The notes beneath the pieces were generated by a model. That model was not told where the DNA came from. It made no database searches and was given only the letters and a program-made list of their open reading frames with translations. The translations under genes and the position numbers were made by a program. A stretch of DNA of 64,000 bases from UBA8337 sp965221415 (GTDB lineage Bacteria > Pseudomonadota > Alphaproteobacteria > RS24), in assembly GCA_965221415.1 (NCBI GenBank), contig OZ244887.1:1364001-1428000 (forward strand). The letters are read 5' to 3'. This document shows, in pieces, positions 8,765 through 17,006 of the stretch; the stretch's first letter is position 1; each line of letters starts with the position of its first letter.

Positions 8765-9352
8765 ATGCCTGACAGTCAGAAAGAATGGTTAAAAAGGGCG
8801 GAAATTGATTATTTTTCGCCGTTTGTGAGTCTTTGGCTTGCGTTTAGTGTTTGGTATCAAGAGCAATATCCCGATATTGCAAAGCATGACAGAGACACGA
8901 TAAATAATATTAAGAAGGATGATATGGGGCATAGTATTCTCGTAAAGAATGCTGATGCGCGGCTTACTGGGATTGATAAGGAGAGCATTGAATTTCGGGA
9001 AAACCTTGAGCAATTCCATTATGCGTTAGAGGCTTCCGCGCTGATTTATATCAATGTCAAAAGGGCAGAAAAGATAAGTTTTACGAATGCTCTTATTAAA
9101 TACAATGGACGAAATCGGCGCACTGCTTACAAAAATTTGATTGTAGACAGAGGCGTTGCGCACGCTATTCCGCTTGGGTCTGTTCACATAACGCATGAGA
9201 CGGATATTGTCGTGGCGGGGTTAATCGAGATTATTTATCAAATACGGTGTCAGTTGTTTCATGGGAATCTGCAACCTGTGGGGGCAAATCGTGAGGTTGT
9301 GAAATACGCGTATTTTGTCCTGCTCGCTTTAATACCCGCTAAAAACACTTAG
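8765..9352 (+). CDS. HEPN-like small protein, copy 1
   Basis: A 195-residue protein with no family I can name with certainty. I start it at the ATG (8765) behind GGGGAGGA, where similarity to the paralogue at 16351 begins; a TTG further upstream would read through the RNA element. The C-terminal third has IIYQIRCQLFHGN, with R161 and H166 forming the R-x4-H pattern of HEPN ribonucleases within an LFHG context typical of HEPN-like proteins. NREVVKYAYFVLLAL follows. About two thirds of residues match the second copy by eye. It sits behind a structured leader and is convergent with a membrane pentapeptide-repeat gene. A toxin or abortive-infection RNase is plausible but unproven. Confidence 0.6.
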   Translation: MPDSQKEWLKRAEIDYFSPFVSLWLAFSVWYQEQYPDIAKHDRDTINNIKKDDMGHSILVKNADARLTGIDKESIEFRENLEQFHYALEASALIYINVKRAEKISFTNALIKYNGRNRRTAYKNLIVDRGVAHAIPLGSVHITHETDIVVAGLIEIIYQIRCQLFHGNLQPVGANREVVKYAYFVLLALIPAKNT

Positions 9353-9433
9353 CGAACGCAGTGAGCTTTAGTGTGCCTTGCGCCAGTGAGCGTCCAAAGG
9401 GCGCGAGTCGGCGAATAATCAAGGAGTGACGCG

Positions 9434-10495
9434 TTATCTTCTCTGGGGTGAAAACGGGGTAATCCAATCGAGGGAATAATACTCTTCGTCCGACTCGACA
9501 AAGCGACGGCACTCTCTGCCGTCCTCATAGTCCTCCCACGTGTACGCCTGATGCGCAGGGATTTGAAACTCCTTCGACAAAATAGGCGGCTTGCCCTTCT
9601 CGTAAACAAGGTCGGCCAGTTGGCGCAGCGTAAAGGTTTTAATGCCTTGCAGCCGCGCATCGGTTACATCGGCGTACTCAAGCTCGGTGTTTCGTAAATT
9701 GATAACGTTTAAATTGGTCTCCTGAAGATTCGCCTCGCACAGATTGGCGTCCTGAAGATTGGCCGACAGTAAATTCGCACCCCGAAGATTAGCCCGCCAC
9801 ATATCAGCGTTTTGAAGCTTCGCACCCTGTAAATCGGCGCGCTGAAGGTTCGCTAAATTTAACACCGCACCGCGCAGGTCAGCGTCGTGCAGATTGGCGC
9901 GCTCAAGATTAAGCCCCTCGAGGTTCATTTCATGCAAATCTAACGCGTTTAAGCTAATCTCTCGGGTGCCCGCGGAGGCCTCGAGCATAGGCGCTATCTC
10001 TCCCAAAACGCGGATGGCGATTTTAATATCGCGCCATCCTCCGTCTAAATCGCTTCGGGGAGGGGCGGCGCGCTCGCGGACGAAATCGTTCAAGATATTG
10101 CAAATGAGGTCGCGCTCATCGGATTCCGCAGCCGCCGATTTCGCCAGATTCTCCAGCACTCGTATGCCGGATGTTCTGGTCGTCTGGCTCTTCTTATCGG
10201 CGAGCGATTCCACCCCGCGCCCCAATGCTTCCGAGAACTGCATTTTTTGGGTGATGTCGACTTGTTCTTGATTTGCGTCCAATCGGCGGCGCGAAATGAC
10301 TAACCCATACAGCCCAGCGATGCCCCCCAACGCAAACAAAAGTGAACGGGTCGATGCACCAGTCCAGTCTTTATCGCCATACAGCCAAATGTCGCTCGTG
10401 AACGGCATAAAAGCACTCGCGATAAAGCTGACCGCCAAAATAATGGCGGTTATTTCCGCCCGATAACGCTTGATAGTTTTCCGCATCCTGTCCAT
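9434..10495 (-). CDS. Membrane pentapeptide-repeat protein, paralogue 1
   Basis: A 353-residue protein with two predicted N-terminal membrane segments (about residues 13-30 and 48-65). A cytoplasmic linker holds QFSEALGRGVESLADK, GIRVLENLAKS and ICNILNDFVRERAAPP, a segment often seen before pentapeptide domains. About a dozen A(N/D)LxxANL-type pentapeptides follow (roughly residues 180-275), predicting a right-handed quadrilateral beta-helix. The conserved tail has IPAHQAYTWEDYEDG, CRRFV and SLDWI. Paralogues at 12752 and 17007 share all these parts. It converges with the HEPN-like gene across 81 bp. The repeated 22-mer lies about 45 bp upstream of its start. No enzymatic motif is visible; the role is unknown. 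Confidence 0.8.
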   Translation of the reverse strand: MDRMRKTIKRYRAEITAIILAVSFIASAFMPFTSDIWLYGDKDWTGASTRSLLFALGGIAGLYGLVISRRRLDANQEQVDITQKMQFSEALGRGVESLADKKSQTTRTSGIRVLENLAKSAAAESDERDLICNILNDFVRERAAPPRSDLDGGWRDIKIAIRVLGEIAPMLEASAGTREISLNALDLHEMNLEGLNLERANLHDADLRGAVLNLANLQRADLQGAKLQNADMWRANLRGANLLSANLQDANLCEANLQETNLNVINLRNTELEYADVTDARLQGIKTFTLRQLADLVYEKGKPPILSKEFQIPAHQAYTWEDYEDGRECRRFVESDEEYYSLDWITPFSPQRR

Positions 10496-10538
10496 CCTAT
10501 TTTTTCATGTGTTAGACAGATGTGCAGAAACGGTCAAC

Positions 10539-10560
10539 CTATAAAGATAGACCGATTCTC
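10539..10560. repeat. 22-bp dispersed repeat, copy 2
   Basis: CTATAAAGATAGACCGATTC (plus TC), differing from copy 1 at two positions. It lies upstream of pentapeptide paralogue 1. With copy 3 (47124-47145) it shares the preceding GGTCAAC, so the repeat is somewhat longer in these two places. Confidence 0.6.
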
Positions 10561-10570
10561 GAATCTTGTA

Positions 10571-10597
10571 AGGGTTATATACGGTATTTATAACCCT
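10571..10597 (-). terminator. AT-rich hairpin at the end of the restriction endonuclease gene
   Basis: AGGGTTATA and TATAACCCT form a perfect nine-base inverted repeat around a nine-base loop, touching the stop codon of the endonuclease gene. No clear U-tract follows, so termination is only probable. Confidence 0.45.
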
Positions 10598-11693
10598 AAG
10601 TTATATCCCGTAATTCAGCCACAATGCGCTCCCAATTCTTTTTATGCTTAATTTTGAGTTCGTTATCTTTAACTATGTTGTCGGTTAGTTTCTGTAGGAA
10701 TCCTTCCATAGTGTCCAAAAGTCTAAGATAGTATTTAATTGTCGGGTAGACCCCGTTTATTATCAACTGGCATCCGTGAGCTTCTTTTATTTCGGCGATT
10801 TTTGCAGCCACTTTATCAAGCTCATCAGCGCTAATCGTTTCTGTAGATAGGATGTAGTAACGTTTAGGATTGTGAGTAATAATTTTTTCAATTGCGCGAT
10901 TGATTAAGTGAGAATTTATCTTGATGCCAAACTTAATTTCGAGAGTTTCAAAAACTTGATTTCCATCAAGCACCTCAACATCGCCGCTTGCTTTTGCATT
11001 GCTATCTGGGGATGTATGACTCGCCAATTCTGCTAATTCCTTACCCTTATATCTTGCAACCTCAGAAAGAAGGACTTGATATAGAGAATAGAAAATAATC
11101 ACTGGGAGTTTAGAGGTTCCGCGAGCGGAATAATCATCCGAAAGGAGTTTCTTAAGTGCAGTCATCACTTGCGATATCGAAATTTTTTCCGCGTTCTCAA
11201 GGGGCATAATTTCAATTTGGTGACTTTCCTTTATTTTTATCGCCTCTTCCAAAATTTTTATCAAAATAGGCTCAACCCTAGATGGGCTTTTTTCAAAATA
11301 ATCCACTATCGCTAAAAACTGCGACTGTACATTTTGAATGTTTCCTTTATAGCTTTTTGTGTATGGGTATGGTTGTTCCAATGACCGCGTTAACCATCCC
11401 GACTCCCCCATGGATGTAAGGCCGAGTTCTTTTAGCGTGGGCGTAATGTATTTTGTGTCAATCGCACGTGCGGAAAATCCGTTTGGCATATCTTTCTGGA
11501 AATATCTTATATCTTGAGAGGGGTTTAGAAGTTTGTGAACACCGAGGGTTAACAAAACAGTATATACCGCCTTTTGAGCCTCAATATTCTCGCAAATATC
11601 ATCAACTTCAGAAGATATTTTAGACGGCAAACTCGTATTGGTTTTCTGCGCCTTTGATATCAATTTTCTTAGCTTCTTTGCGTGATCCGACAT
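10596..11693 (-). CDS. Probable type II restriction endonuclease
   Basis: A 365-residue protein encoded directly behind, and overlapping by 74 bp, a cytosine-5 DNA methyltransferase: the usual layout of a type II restriction-modification pair. The N-terminal half has the family-like segment FSARAIDTKYITP with SMGESGWLTRSLEQPYPY. The C-terminal half has GDVEVLDGN followed by ETLEIKFG, which fits a PD-(D/E)xK nuclease core (D near residue 237, E-x-K near 253). It probably cuts the unmodified site recognised by its partner. The recognition sequence cannot be read from the protein. The gene is AT-rich relative to flanking core genes, as expected for transferred R-M systems. Confidence 0.72.
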   Translation of the reverse strand: MSDHAKKLRKLISKAQKTNTSLPSKISSEVDDICENIEAQKAVYTVLLTLGVHKLLNPSQDIRYFQKDMPNGFSARAIDTKYITPTLKELGLTSMGESGWLTRSLEQPYPYTKSYKGNIQNVQSQFLAIVDYFEKSPSRVEPILIKILEEAIKIKESHQIEIMPLENAEKISISQVMTALKKLLSDDYSARGTSKLPVIIFYSLYQVLLSEVARYKGKELAELASHTSPDSNAKASGDVEVLDGNQVFETLEIKFGIKINSHLINRAIEKIITHNPKRYYILSTETISADELDKVAAKIAEIKEAHGCQLIINGVYPTIKYYLRLLDTMEGFLQKLTDNIVKDNELKIKHKKNWERIVAELRDIT

Positions 11694-12687
11694 TCGACAA
11701 CATTCCTTGATTAATAATCGCTTTCATAACTTCGGCAACCATTGGAACGGGAACAGAGTTCCCAATTTGTTTAAACTGTTCTCCATAAGGACTGACCCGA
11801 ATATAATCTTCGGGGAAACCCATAATTCGAAAACACTCGTTAATTGTTAGCTTCCTTACTTTGTCAATATCGGGTTCATAAATGAAGAAGCGCCCAGATG
11901 TTTCTTGCGACGGAATCGTAGGATGATTGCCATCAACAGAGTAAATTCGGTTTGGCTGTCGGTGAACACGGTTCAAATGAAGAGTGTTAGGTCTGATACC
12001 CTTCTTGAAACCGTTCTTATTTCGATATCCTCTAAATATCAAACCTGAACCCGGCTGCTTTTTGTAAACCCCTTCTTCAAGAAGAGTGTATTCCTCTTCT
12101 CGAAGATATTCATGATTTCCACCTACATCCAAAAAATGTTTTAAAGGTTTAGTCGGGTACGTTTTGAGGCGGTCGAAGTCAAAGAAGGTTTCTTTTGATG
12201 CAATTATAAATATGCGTTCTCGGTTTTGTGGTAGGCCAAACGTGACAGCATTAAGAAGTTTGAAATTCACAAAGTAGCCTAAGTCTTGAAGCGCGCTGAC
12301 AATCACCTTCAATGTTCTTTTTTTGTCATGGTGAATTATATGTTTGACATTTTCGAGGATGACAACTTTTGGTTGGTGTTTTTTAATAATCCTACAAACA
12401 TCAAAAAAAAGCGTTCCCCTCGTATCCCTAAATCCCTTTTTATGGCCTGAAATACTGAACGGTTGACATGGAAACCCAGCGGTCAAAACATCAAACTCTG
12501 GGATGTCATCTGGGTCTATTTGAGTAATATCCCCATAGGGTCGTTCTCCAAAATTTGCTTCGTAAGCTTCTTGAATATGACTGTTAAAATCAGAAGAAAA
12601 AACACAAGTCCCACCGTTTGACTCAAGTGCCATCCGAAAAGCACCCAAACCACAGAAAAGATCTATAAACTTGAATTCTTCTTTCAC
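11620..12687 (-). CDS. DNA (cytosine-5-)-methyltransferase of a type II R-M system
   Basis: A 355-residue C5-methyltransferase. Motif I is FIDLFCGLGAFRMAL (residues 7-21), motif IV GFPCQPFS with the catalytic cysteine, motif VI ENV (LENVKH), motif VIII QNRERIFI and motif X GNSVPVPMV near the C-terminus. The target-recognition segment between motifs VIII and IX (RGYRNKNGFKKGIRPNTLHL area) is not one I can assign to a sequence. The gene overlaps the start of the downstream endonuclease gene, consistent with coupled expression with the methyltransferase first. An orphan Dcm-type role is unlikely given the nuclease. Confidence 0.92.
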   Translation of the reverse strand: MKEEFKFIDLFCGLGAFRMALESNGGTCVFSSDFNSHIQEAYEANFGERPYGDITQIDPDDIPEFDVLTAGFPCQPFSISGHKKGFRDTRGTLFFDVCRIIKKHQPKVVILENVKHIIHHDKKRTLKVIVSALQDLGYFVNFKLLNAVTFGLPQNRERIFIIASKETFFDFDRLKTYPTKPLKHFLDVGGNHEYLREEEYTLLEEGVYKKQPGSGLIFRGYRNKNGFKKGIRPNTLHLNRVHRQPNRIYSVDGNHPTIPSQETSGRFFIYEPDIDKVRKLTINECFRIMGFPEDYIRVSPYGEQFKQIGNSVPVPMVAEVMKAIINQGMLSNVGSRKEAKKIDIKGAENQYEFAV

Positions 12688-12751
12688 CCTAGACCCCCAG
12701 AATCACCATGACCTAGAGTATAACATGCTTTCAGGCTAAACAAAGCGGGGC

Positions 12752-13744
12752 TTAAGGAATATGCTCCCACAAAGGTGACGTCTCATCAATCCATTTGAGA
12801 GAATGTTTTTCTTTAGATTTGACGAAACGACGACACTTCTTACCCTTCTTCTTTCCCCATTTGTAAGCCCGATGCGGAGGAGCAACCAATTCTAGCGACA
12901 AATCAGGAGGTGAGCCGTCTTTGTAAATAATCTGCGCTAGATGTTCTTCGGTAAGATTCGTAGCCCCTTGAAGCTTCGCACCTGTTACATCTGCCTTGTC
13001 TAAATCAGCATCTTCGAAATTAGCACCTCGTAAATCCGCTCCTTGAAGATAGGCAAGTCCCATAAACGCACCCTCAAGATTGGTATCGCTTAAACCCACG
13101 TTTTGAAGATTGACTCTCCACAGCTGCGCTCTCTGAAGATTAAGCCTGTCAAGATGCAAGCCCCGCAAATCTAAACCGTATAGGACAATATTTCTAATAA
13201 ACACAGCTTTAGGGACTATCTCTGCCAAGACACGGATGGCCAGTGTGATACTCGCCCGCTTATCAAAGAGTTTAGCTAACTGCGGTTTACCTAATTCCTC
13301 GCGAGGAGGGGAAGTGCGCTCGCGGATAAAATCGTTCAAAATATTACAGATGATATCATGCTCACCAGATTCCACCTCGACAGATTTTGCAAGATTCTCA
13401 AGCACCCGCACCCCAGATGTTCTGATGGTCAGGTTCTCGTTCGCGAGAGACTGCACCCCTTGTGCTAATGTTTCGGAAAATTGAGCCTTTTGAGCTTCAT
13501 CCAAGCGTCGCCGCGCAACTATCAGCCCATACAAAGCCGCTATGCCACCCAAGGCGAACAAAACTGAACGAGTCGAGTCGCCACCCCATTTGGTACTACC
13601 GTTATAAAGCCAAATACACTCCGCCCAATAGATACTCGCAAACAAAAGGACAAGCAAAAGAATGGCAGCCATTCCCGCCCAATAACGCGTTTTCAGAGAC
13701 TCTGGCCAATCACGCCTTAATTTATCTAAAAATTTGTCTATCAT
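12752..13744 (-). CDS. Membrane pentapeptide-repeat protein, paralogue 2
   Basis: A 330-residue paralogue of the proteins at 9434 and 17007. One or two membrane segments lie near residues 20-60, followed by QFSETLAQGVQSLANE, GVRVLENLAKS and ICNILNDFIRERTSPP. The pentapeptide block is shorter (about seven units), then comes the same tail, APPHRAYKW, CRRFV and SLKWI. I start it at the ATG at 13744, four bases after the TGA of the carboxyltransferase fusion gene. The ribosome site (GGTGAGGG) therefore overlaps that gene's last codons, and expression is likely coupled to it. Paralogue 3 has the same GGTGAGGG context behind carbonic anhydrase. Confidence 0.78.
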   Translation of the reverse strand: MIDKFLDKLRRDWPESLKTRYWAGMAAILLLVLLFASIYWAECIWLYNGSTKWGGDSTRSVLFALGGIAALYGLIVARRRLDEAQKAQFSETLAQGVQSLANENLTIRTSGVRVLENLAKSVEVESGEHDIICNILNDFIRERTSPPREELGKPQLAKLFDKRASITLAIRVLAEIVPKAVFIRNIVLYGLDLRGLHLDRLNLQRAQLWRVNLQNVGLSDTNLEGAFMGLAYLQGADLRGANFEDADLDKADVTGAKLQGATNLTEEHLAQIIYKDGSPPDLSLELVAPPHRAYKWGKKKGKKCRRFVKSKEKHSLKWIDETSPLWEHIP

Positions 13745-13748
13745 ACCC

Positions 13749-15644
13749 TCACCACGTGTCGATAAACGGGCGCTTGCCGCCGCCCGTGCCGCCGCCAGAG
13801 TCCGCGCCAGAAGAAGAGCCACGCTTCTTACCAACAGGCATCGTTTTAATGCCCCGCAACAACCAAGACCGCGTATCGCGAGGGTCAATCACCGCGTCAA
13901 TCTCGTGATACATCGCAGCGTTGAGTGCCTTGCCATTCGCAATCATCGCACCCAACAACTTGCCAAATAGCGCATCGCCATCCGCCGTGCCTTCGCCACC
14001 CGCAGCACTTATCTCCTTAGAATAACCCAAACGAACCGCACCCTCTAAACCCATCGGACCAAACTCGCCCGTCGGCCAAGCCAACGTCATTTGCGGAACA
14101 TGCAAACTGCCCATGCCCATCGCTTGCGCCCCCAGACCATACCCTTTGCGCAAAACAACCATAAATACAGGAACGCTCACGCTCGCTCCCGTCACCAATA
14201 ATGACGACGCGCGACGCACCGTCGCCAGTTTCTCGTGCTCGGGCCCGACCATAAAACCGGGCGTGTCGCAAAACGATACAATCGGGATACTAAAACCATC
14301 GCAAAGCTGAACAAATCGAGCCGCTTTCTCCGCCGCCTCTGCGTCAATCGCGCCGCCCAGATGCGCAGGATTATTCGCTATCAGCCCGAACGCGCGGCCT
14401 TCAATCCGCATGAAGCCGGTAATCATGCCTTTGCCATAGGCGCGGCGCAGCTCCAGAAAAGACCCCGTATCGGCAATCAGCTCGAGCGCCGCCCGCATAT
14501 CATACGCCCGCTTCCTATCCTCGGGAATAATATCGCGAAGCTTGCGCTGGTCGGCGCACTCATGCGCGCTCACCGTCCCTTGAAAATATCCAACCAAACG
14601 CCGCGCCAAGGCTGTCGCCTCGCGCTCGTCTTCCGCAAGCAAATCGACAACCCCATTTTCCGTCTGAACATCCATCGGCCCGATATCGGTCGCTGCCACC
14701 TCGCCGAGACCTCCGCCTTCAATCATCGCGGGCCCGCCCATACCAATATAGCTCGACTTCGTCGCAATCGTCACATCAGCACAACCAAACAAAACCGCAT
14801 TGCCCGCAAAACAATATCCATTATTCACCGCAATCCGAGGCGCAACGCCGCTCGCCTGCGCCCATGTCGCAAACGTCATGACATCCAAGCCGCCGCCCGA
14901 AATCTTGCTCGCATCCGTGTCGCCCGGCCGACCGCCGCCGCCCTCCGTATAAAATACCATCGGCAGCTGCCACTCTTGCGCAATCTCCAGCACACGGTCA
15001 GTCTTCTTATGATTAAACAGACCCTGCGTTCCCGCCAGCACCGTATAATCATACGCCAGCACCGCCGCCCGCGCCGTATCAGAATCAAACAGCTCGCCAT
15101 TTATCGCGCCAAACCCCGCAACCAAGCCATCCGCCGGCGTGTTATCAATCAAATCGTCCAGCTCGCGACGCTGACGCTGCGCCGCAACCATCAGCTGACC
15201 GTACTCAATAAAACTGCCCGCATCGCAAATATCATCAACATTCTCGCGCGCCGTCCGATAACCCTGATTATGCCGCCGCTCAACCTTCTCGCCCCGTTGA
15301 GAATCTTGCGTGCGCGCAAGTCGCGCCTCCAACTCCGCCAAATCAGCCCGAATATCATCCGAAACAACCGCCTCAGCACCCGCATCAACCGCTTGCGCCG
15401 ACACCTCATCGCCCTCTTCAACCCGCAGGACTATCGCGCCCTCCTCAACCACATCGCCAACCGCAAACGCAAGCGCGCTCACCTTGCCCGCAACAGGACT
15501 AACAAGCCCGTGCTGCATCTTCATCGCCTCCAAAACCATAACCTCCTGACCCGCCGATACAGCATCGCCAACGCCCACATTAATCGCATACACAACCGCC
15601 TGCATCGGGGCAGTCACAGATTTCAAATTCTTCGATGAACTCAT
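13749..15644 (-). CDS. Biotinyl-domain / carboxyltransferase fusion of an acyl-CoA carboxylase
   Basis: A 631-residue two-domain protein. Residues 1-75 are a biotinyl carrier domain with VLEAMKMQHG; K42 is the expected biotinylated lysine. After a short linker, residues about 110-610 form a carboxyltransferase with TEGGGGRPGD, GYCFAGNAVLFG, IGMGGPAMIEGGGLG, ISFCDTPGF-like (VSFCDTPGFMVG) and MVVLRKGYGLGAQAM. The tail is Ser/Gly-rich. Single-chain carboxylases of this lineage normally begin with a biotin carboxylase domain. It is absent here, and no such gene is adjacent, so the enzyme must borrow one, for example the one at the window's left edge. The gene sits among accessory genes. The substrate is unknown. 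Confidence 0.82.
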   Translation of the reverse strand: MSSSKNLKSVTAPMQAVVYAINVGVGDAVSAGQEVMVLEAMKMQHGLVSPVAGKVSALAFAVGDVVEEGAIVLRVEEGDEVSAQAVDAGAEAVVSDDIRADLAELEARLARTQDSQRGEKVERRHNQGYRTARENVDDICDAGSFIEYGQLMVAAQRQRRELDDLIDNTPADGLVAGFGAINGELFDSDTARAAVLAYDYTVLAGTQGLFNHKKTDRVLEIAQEWQLPMVFYTEGGGGRPGDTDASKISGGGLDVMTFATWAQASGVAPRIAVNNGYCFAGNAVLFGCADVTIATKSSYIGMGGPAMIEGGGLGEVAATDIGPMDVQTENGVVDLLAEDEREATALARRLVGYFQGTVSAHECADQRKLRDIIPEDRKRAYDMRAALELIADTGSFLELRRAYGKGMITGFMRIEGRAFGLIANNPAHLGGAIDAEAAEKAARFVQLCDGFSIPIVSFCDTPGFMVGPEHEKLATVRRASSLLVTGASVSVPVFMVVLRKGYGLGAQAMGMGSLHVPQMTLAWPTGEFGPMGLEGAVRLGYSKEISAAGGEGTADGDALFGKLLGAMIANGKALNAAMYHEIDAVIDPRDTRSWLLRGIKTMPVGKKRGSSSGADSGGGTGGGKRPFIDTW

Positions 15645-15773
15645 TTTGGGCTCCTATTCTAGTATTAGTTCAATTTACACACTAGAAGCACCCGCTTGCC
15701 AAAGGCAAGCCCAGTGTGCCTTGCGTCTTTTTGCCCTTGTGATAGTAGCACTTACTTTCGCCGTCAGGCGGCC

Positions 15774-15793
15774 ACGCTCCCTTCGGGGAGCGT
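15774..15793. other. Strong UUCG-capped hairpin
   Basis: ACGCTCCC-TTCG-GGGAGCGT is a perfect 8-bp stem with a stable tetraloop. It lies in the 700-bp region between the carboxyltransferase fusion and the second HEPN-like gene. AAATTTCTT follows on the plus strand. It may be a terminator, but no gene ends here. Confidence 0.5.
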
Positions 15794-15885
15794 AAATTTC
15801 TTGACAGTCTCATAACATCTGTGAGATTATCTCGTTAGTCGGGTGTTTCTTTTAGGAGCTTTATATGGTTTCGCCCAGCCCGACT

Positions 15886-16059
15886 TCATTTTCTTTTCGT
15901 TTTCAAATTGGTAATTTCGCGGTCGAATTTGCGCCATTTGGTTTCCTCCATCCCAACCGCCAAAAGCACATAAACATGATCTTTGTCCTTAATGTGCCCC
16001 GTGCCCGCTTTGTAGGTTGTATCCCGAGAACCAGATTCATCAATATAGAAAAAGTACAT
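15886..16059 (-). pseudogene. Truncated DUF3800 gene (N-terminal remnant)
   Basis: Only 57 residues remain. They start MYFFYIDESGSRDT, carry YVLLAVGMEETKWRKF, and stop after LKTKRK. DUF3800 proteins usually begin with exactly this Y-I-D-E-S-G motif and are around 200 or more residues long, so three quarters of the gene is missing. The start at 16059 has a good ribosome site (GAGGG). The remnant is divergent from, and about 145 bp away from, structured RNA element copy B. DUF3800 proteins are predicted RNase H-like and are linked to mobile elements, and comparative genomics has described several RNA motifs next to them. The link with the RNA element is therefore notable. Confidence 0.7.
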
Positions 16060-16164
16060 ATTTTCCCTCACTCACACACCTCTAGCGCATTGAGGCGGTT
16101 TCACCTAACAAAACTACATGCCGAAAGAAACACGCCCCGAAGTCGGCTAGCATAGTCGGCATTG

Positions 16165-16179
16165 CCCCTTGCAAAGGGG
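16165..16179. repeat. Short perfect hairpin preceding RNA element copy B
   Basis: CCCCTT-GCA-AAGGGG, the counterpart of the hairpin at 8579-8595, again 24 nt before helix A of the RNA element. Confidence 0.6.
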
Positions 16180-16203
16180 GTGCGCTTCCCGTAACTTTTC
16201 TCT

Positions 16204-16311
16204 GTCAAGTTCAAATACGAACAGCCCTTGTCGGGTTGCTCACCAAATATAACACCGCTTGCGGAAACAGGTGGGATTCACACTTCGTGTTTGAATTTGA
16301 CACAGCCCGGC
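16204..16311 (+). ncRNA. Structured RNA element, copy B (pseudoknot leader upstream of HEPN-like gene)
   Basis: Helix A is 16204-16221 with 16284-16301, 18 of 18 positions paired. Its central sequence differs from copy A while pairing is kept, which is covariation. Strand B 16230-16237 pairs with 16304-16311. Helix C is 16239-16244 with 16270-16275; here CUCACC replaces CCUGCC and still pairs with GGUGGG. Helix D is 16255-16264. Linker lengths (8, 8 and 2 nt) are identical to copy A. The HEPN-like ATG follows 40 nt downstream. Confidence 0.72.
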
Positions 16312-16350
16312 ACTCCGCCGTGCTGCGTCGAGCATTGGGGAGGATGTGAC

Positions 16351-16926
16351 ATGCCTGACACTCAGAAAAAATGGTTACAAAGAGCGGAGATTGATTATTT
16401 TTCGCCGTTTATGAGCCTTTGGGCGTCGTTTAACGCTTGGTATCAAGAGCATTATCCCAGTTCTACAGGGGACAGAGGCACGATAAATAGAATTAAAAGG
16501 GAGGGCATAAAACATAACATCTTCTTAAAAAATGCTGATGCAAGGCTTACTGGCGTTGATAGAGAAAGCGTTGAATTTAGGTCAAATCTTGAGCAATTAC
16601 ATTACGCTTTAGAGGCCTCTGAGCTAAATTATGACAAGGTCGAACAGACAGAAAAAATGAGCTTCACCAATGCGCTCATTAAATACAAAAGCAGAAATAA
16701 GCGCCCCGCGTATCAAAACCTGATTGCAGAAAGAGACGATGCACAAGCCATTCAGCTTGGGTCTATTCAAATAACGAATGAGACGGATATTGTGGCGGCG
16801 GGGCTACTCGAAATTATTTATCAAACAAGGTGTCAATTTTTTCATGGGCGGTTTGAACCAGAAGGCGTAAATCGTGAGGTTGTGAAATACGCTTACTTTG
16901 TCCTGCTCGCTTTGATGCCCGAATAA
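16351..16926 (+). CDS. HEPN-like small protein, copy 2
   Basis: A 191-residue paralogue of the protein at 8765, starting at the equivalent ATG behind GGGGAGGA. Conserved segments are RAEIDYFSPF, LKNADARLTG, LEQLHYALEAS, SFTNALIKY, NETDIV and IIYQTRCQFFHGR (R160, H165: the R-x4-H pattern), then NREVVKYAYFVLLAL. Divergence is concentrated in residues 25-60 and 125-145. The upstream 190 bp, including the structured leader, is conserved with copy 1, while the downstream gap is not. Again a pentapeptide-repeat membrane gene is convergent (80 bp). The family assignment rests on the C-terminal motif only; biochemical function is unknown. Confidence 0.6.
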   Translation: MPDTQKKWLQRAEIDYFSPFMSLWASFNAWYQEHYPSSTGDRGTINRIKREGIKHNIFLKNADARLTGVDRESVEFRSNLEQLHYALEASELNYDKVEQTEKMSFTNALIKYKSRNKRPAYQNLIAERDDAQAIQLGSIQITNETDIVAAGLLEIIYQTRCQFFHGRFEPEGVNREVVKYAYFVLLALMPE

Positions 16927-17006
16927 TCTTGAGACCGCTGCCGACTGCCGCAAGGCGGGCGAAGTCGATTCGTCGACGAGCGTCAGTCCCATCAGACTAA
17001 ACGGGA

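Noticed and set aside
14235..15638. 467-residue antisense ORF opposite the carboxyltransferase fusion
   Set aside because: Arg/Ile-rich shadow of a GC-rich coding frame; the real gene on the minus strand has clear domains.
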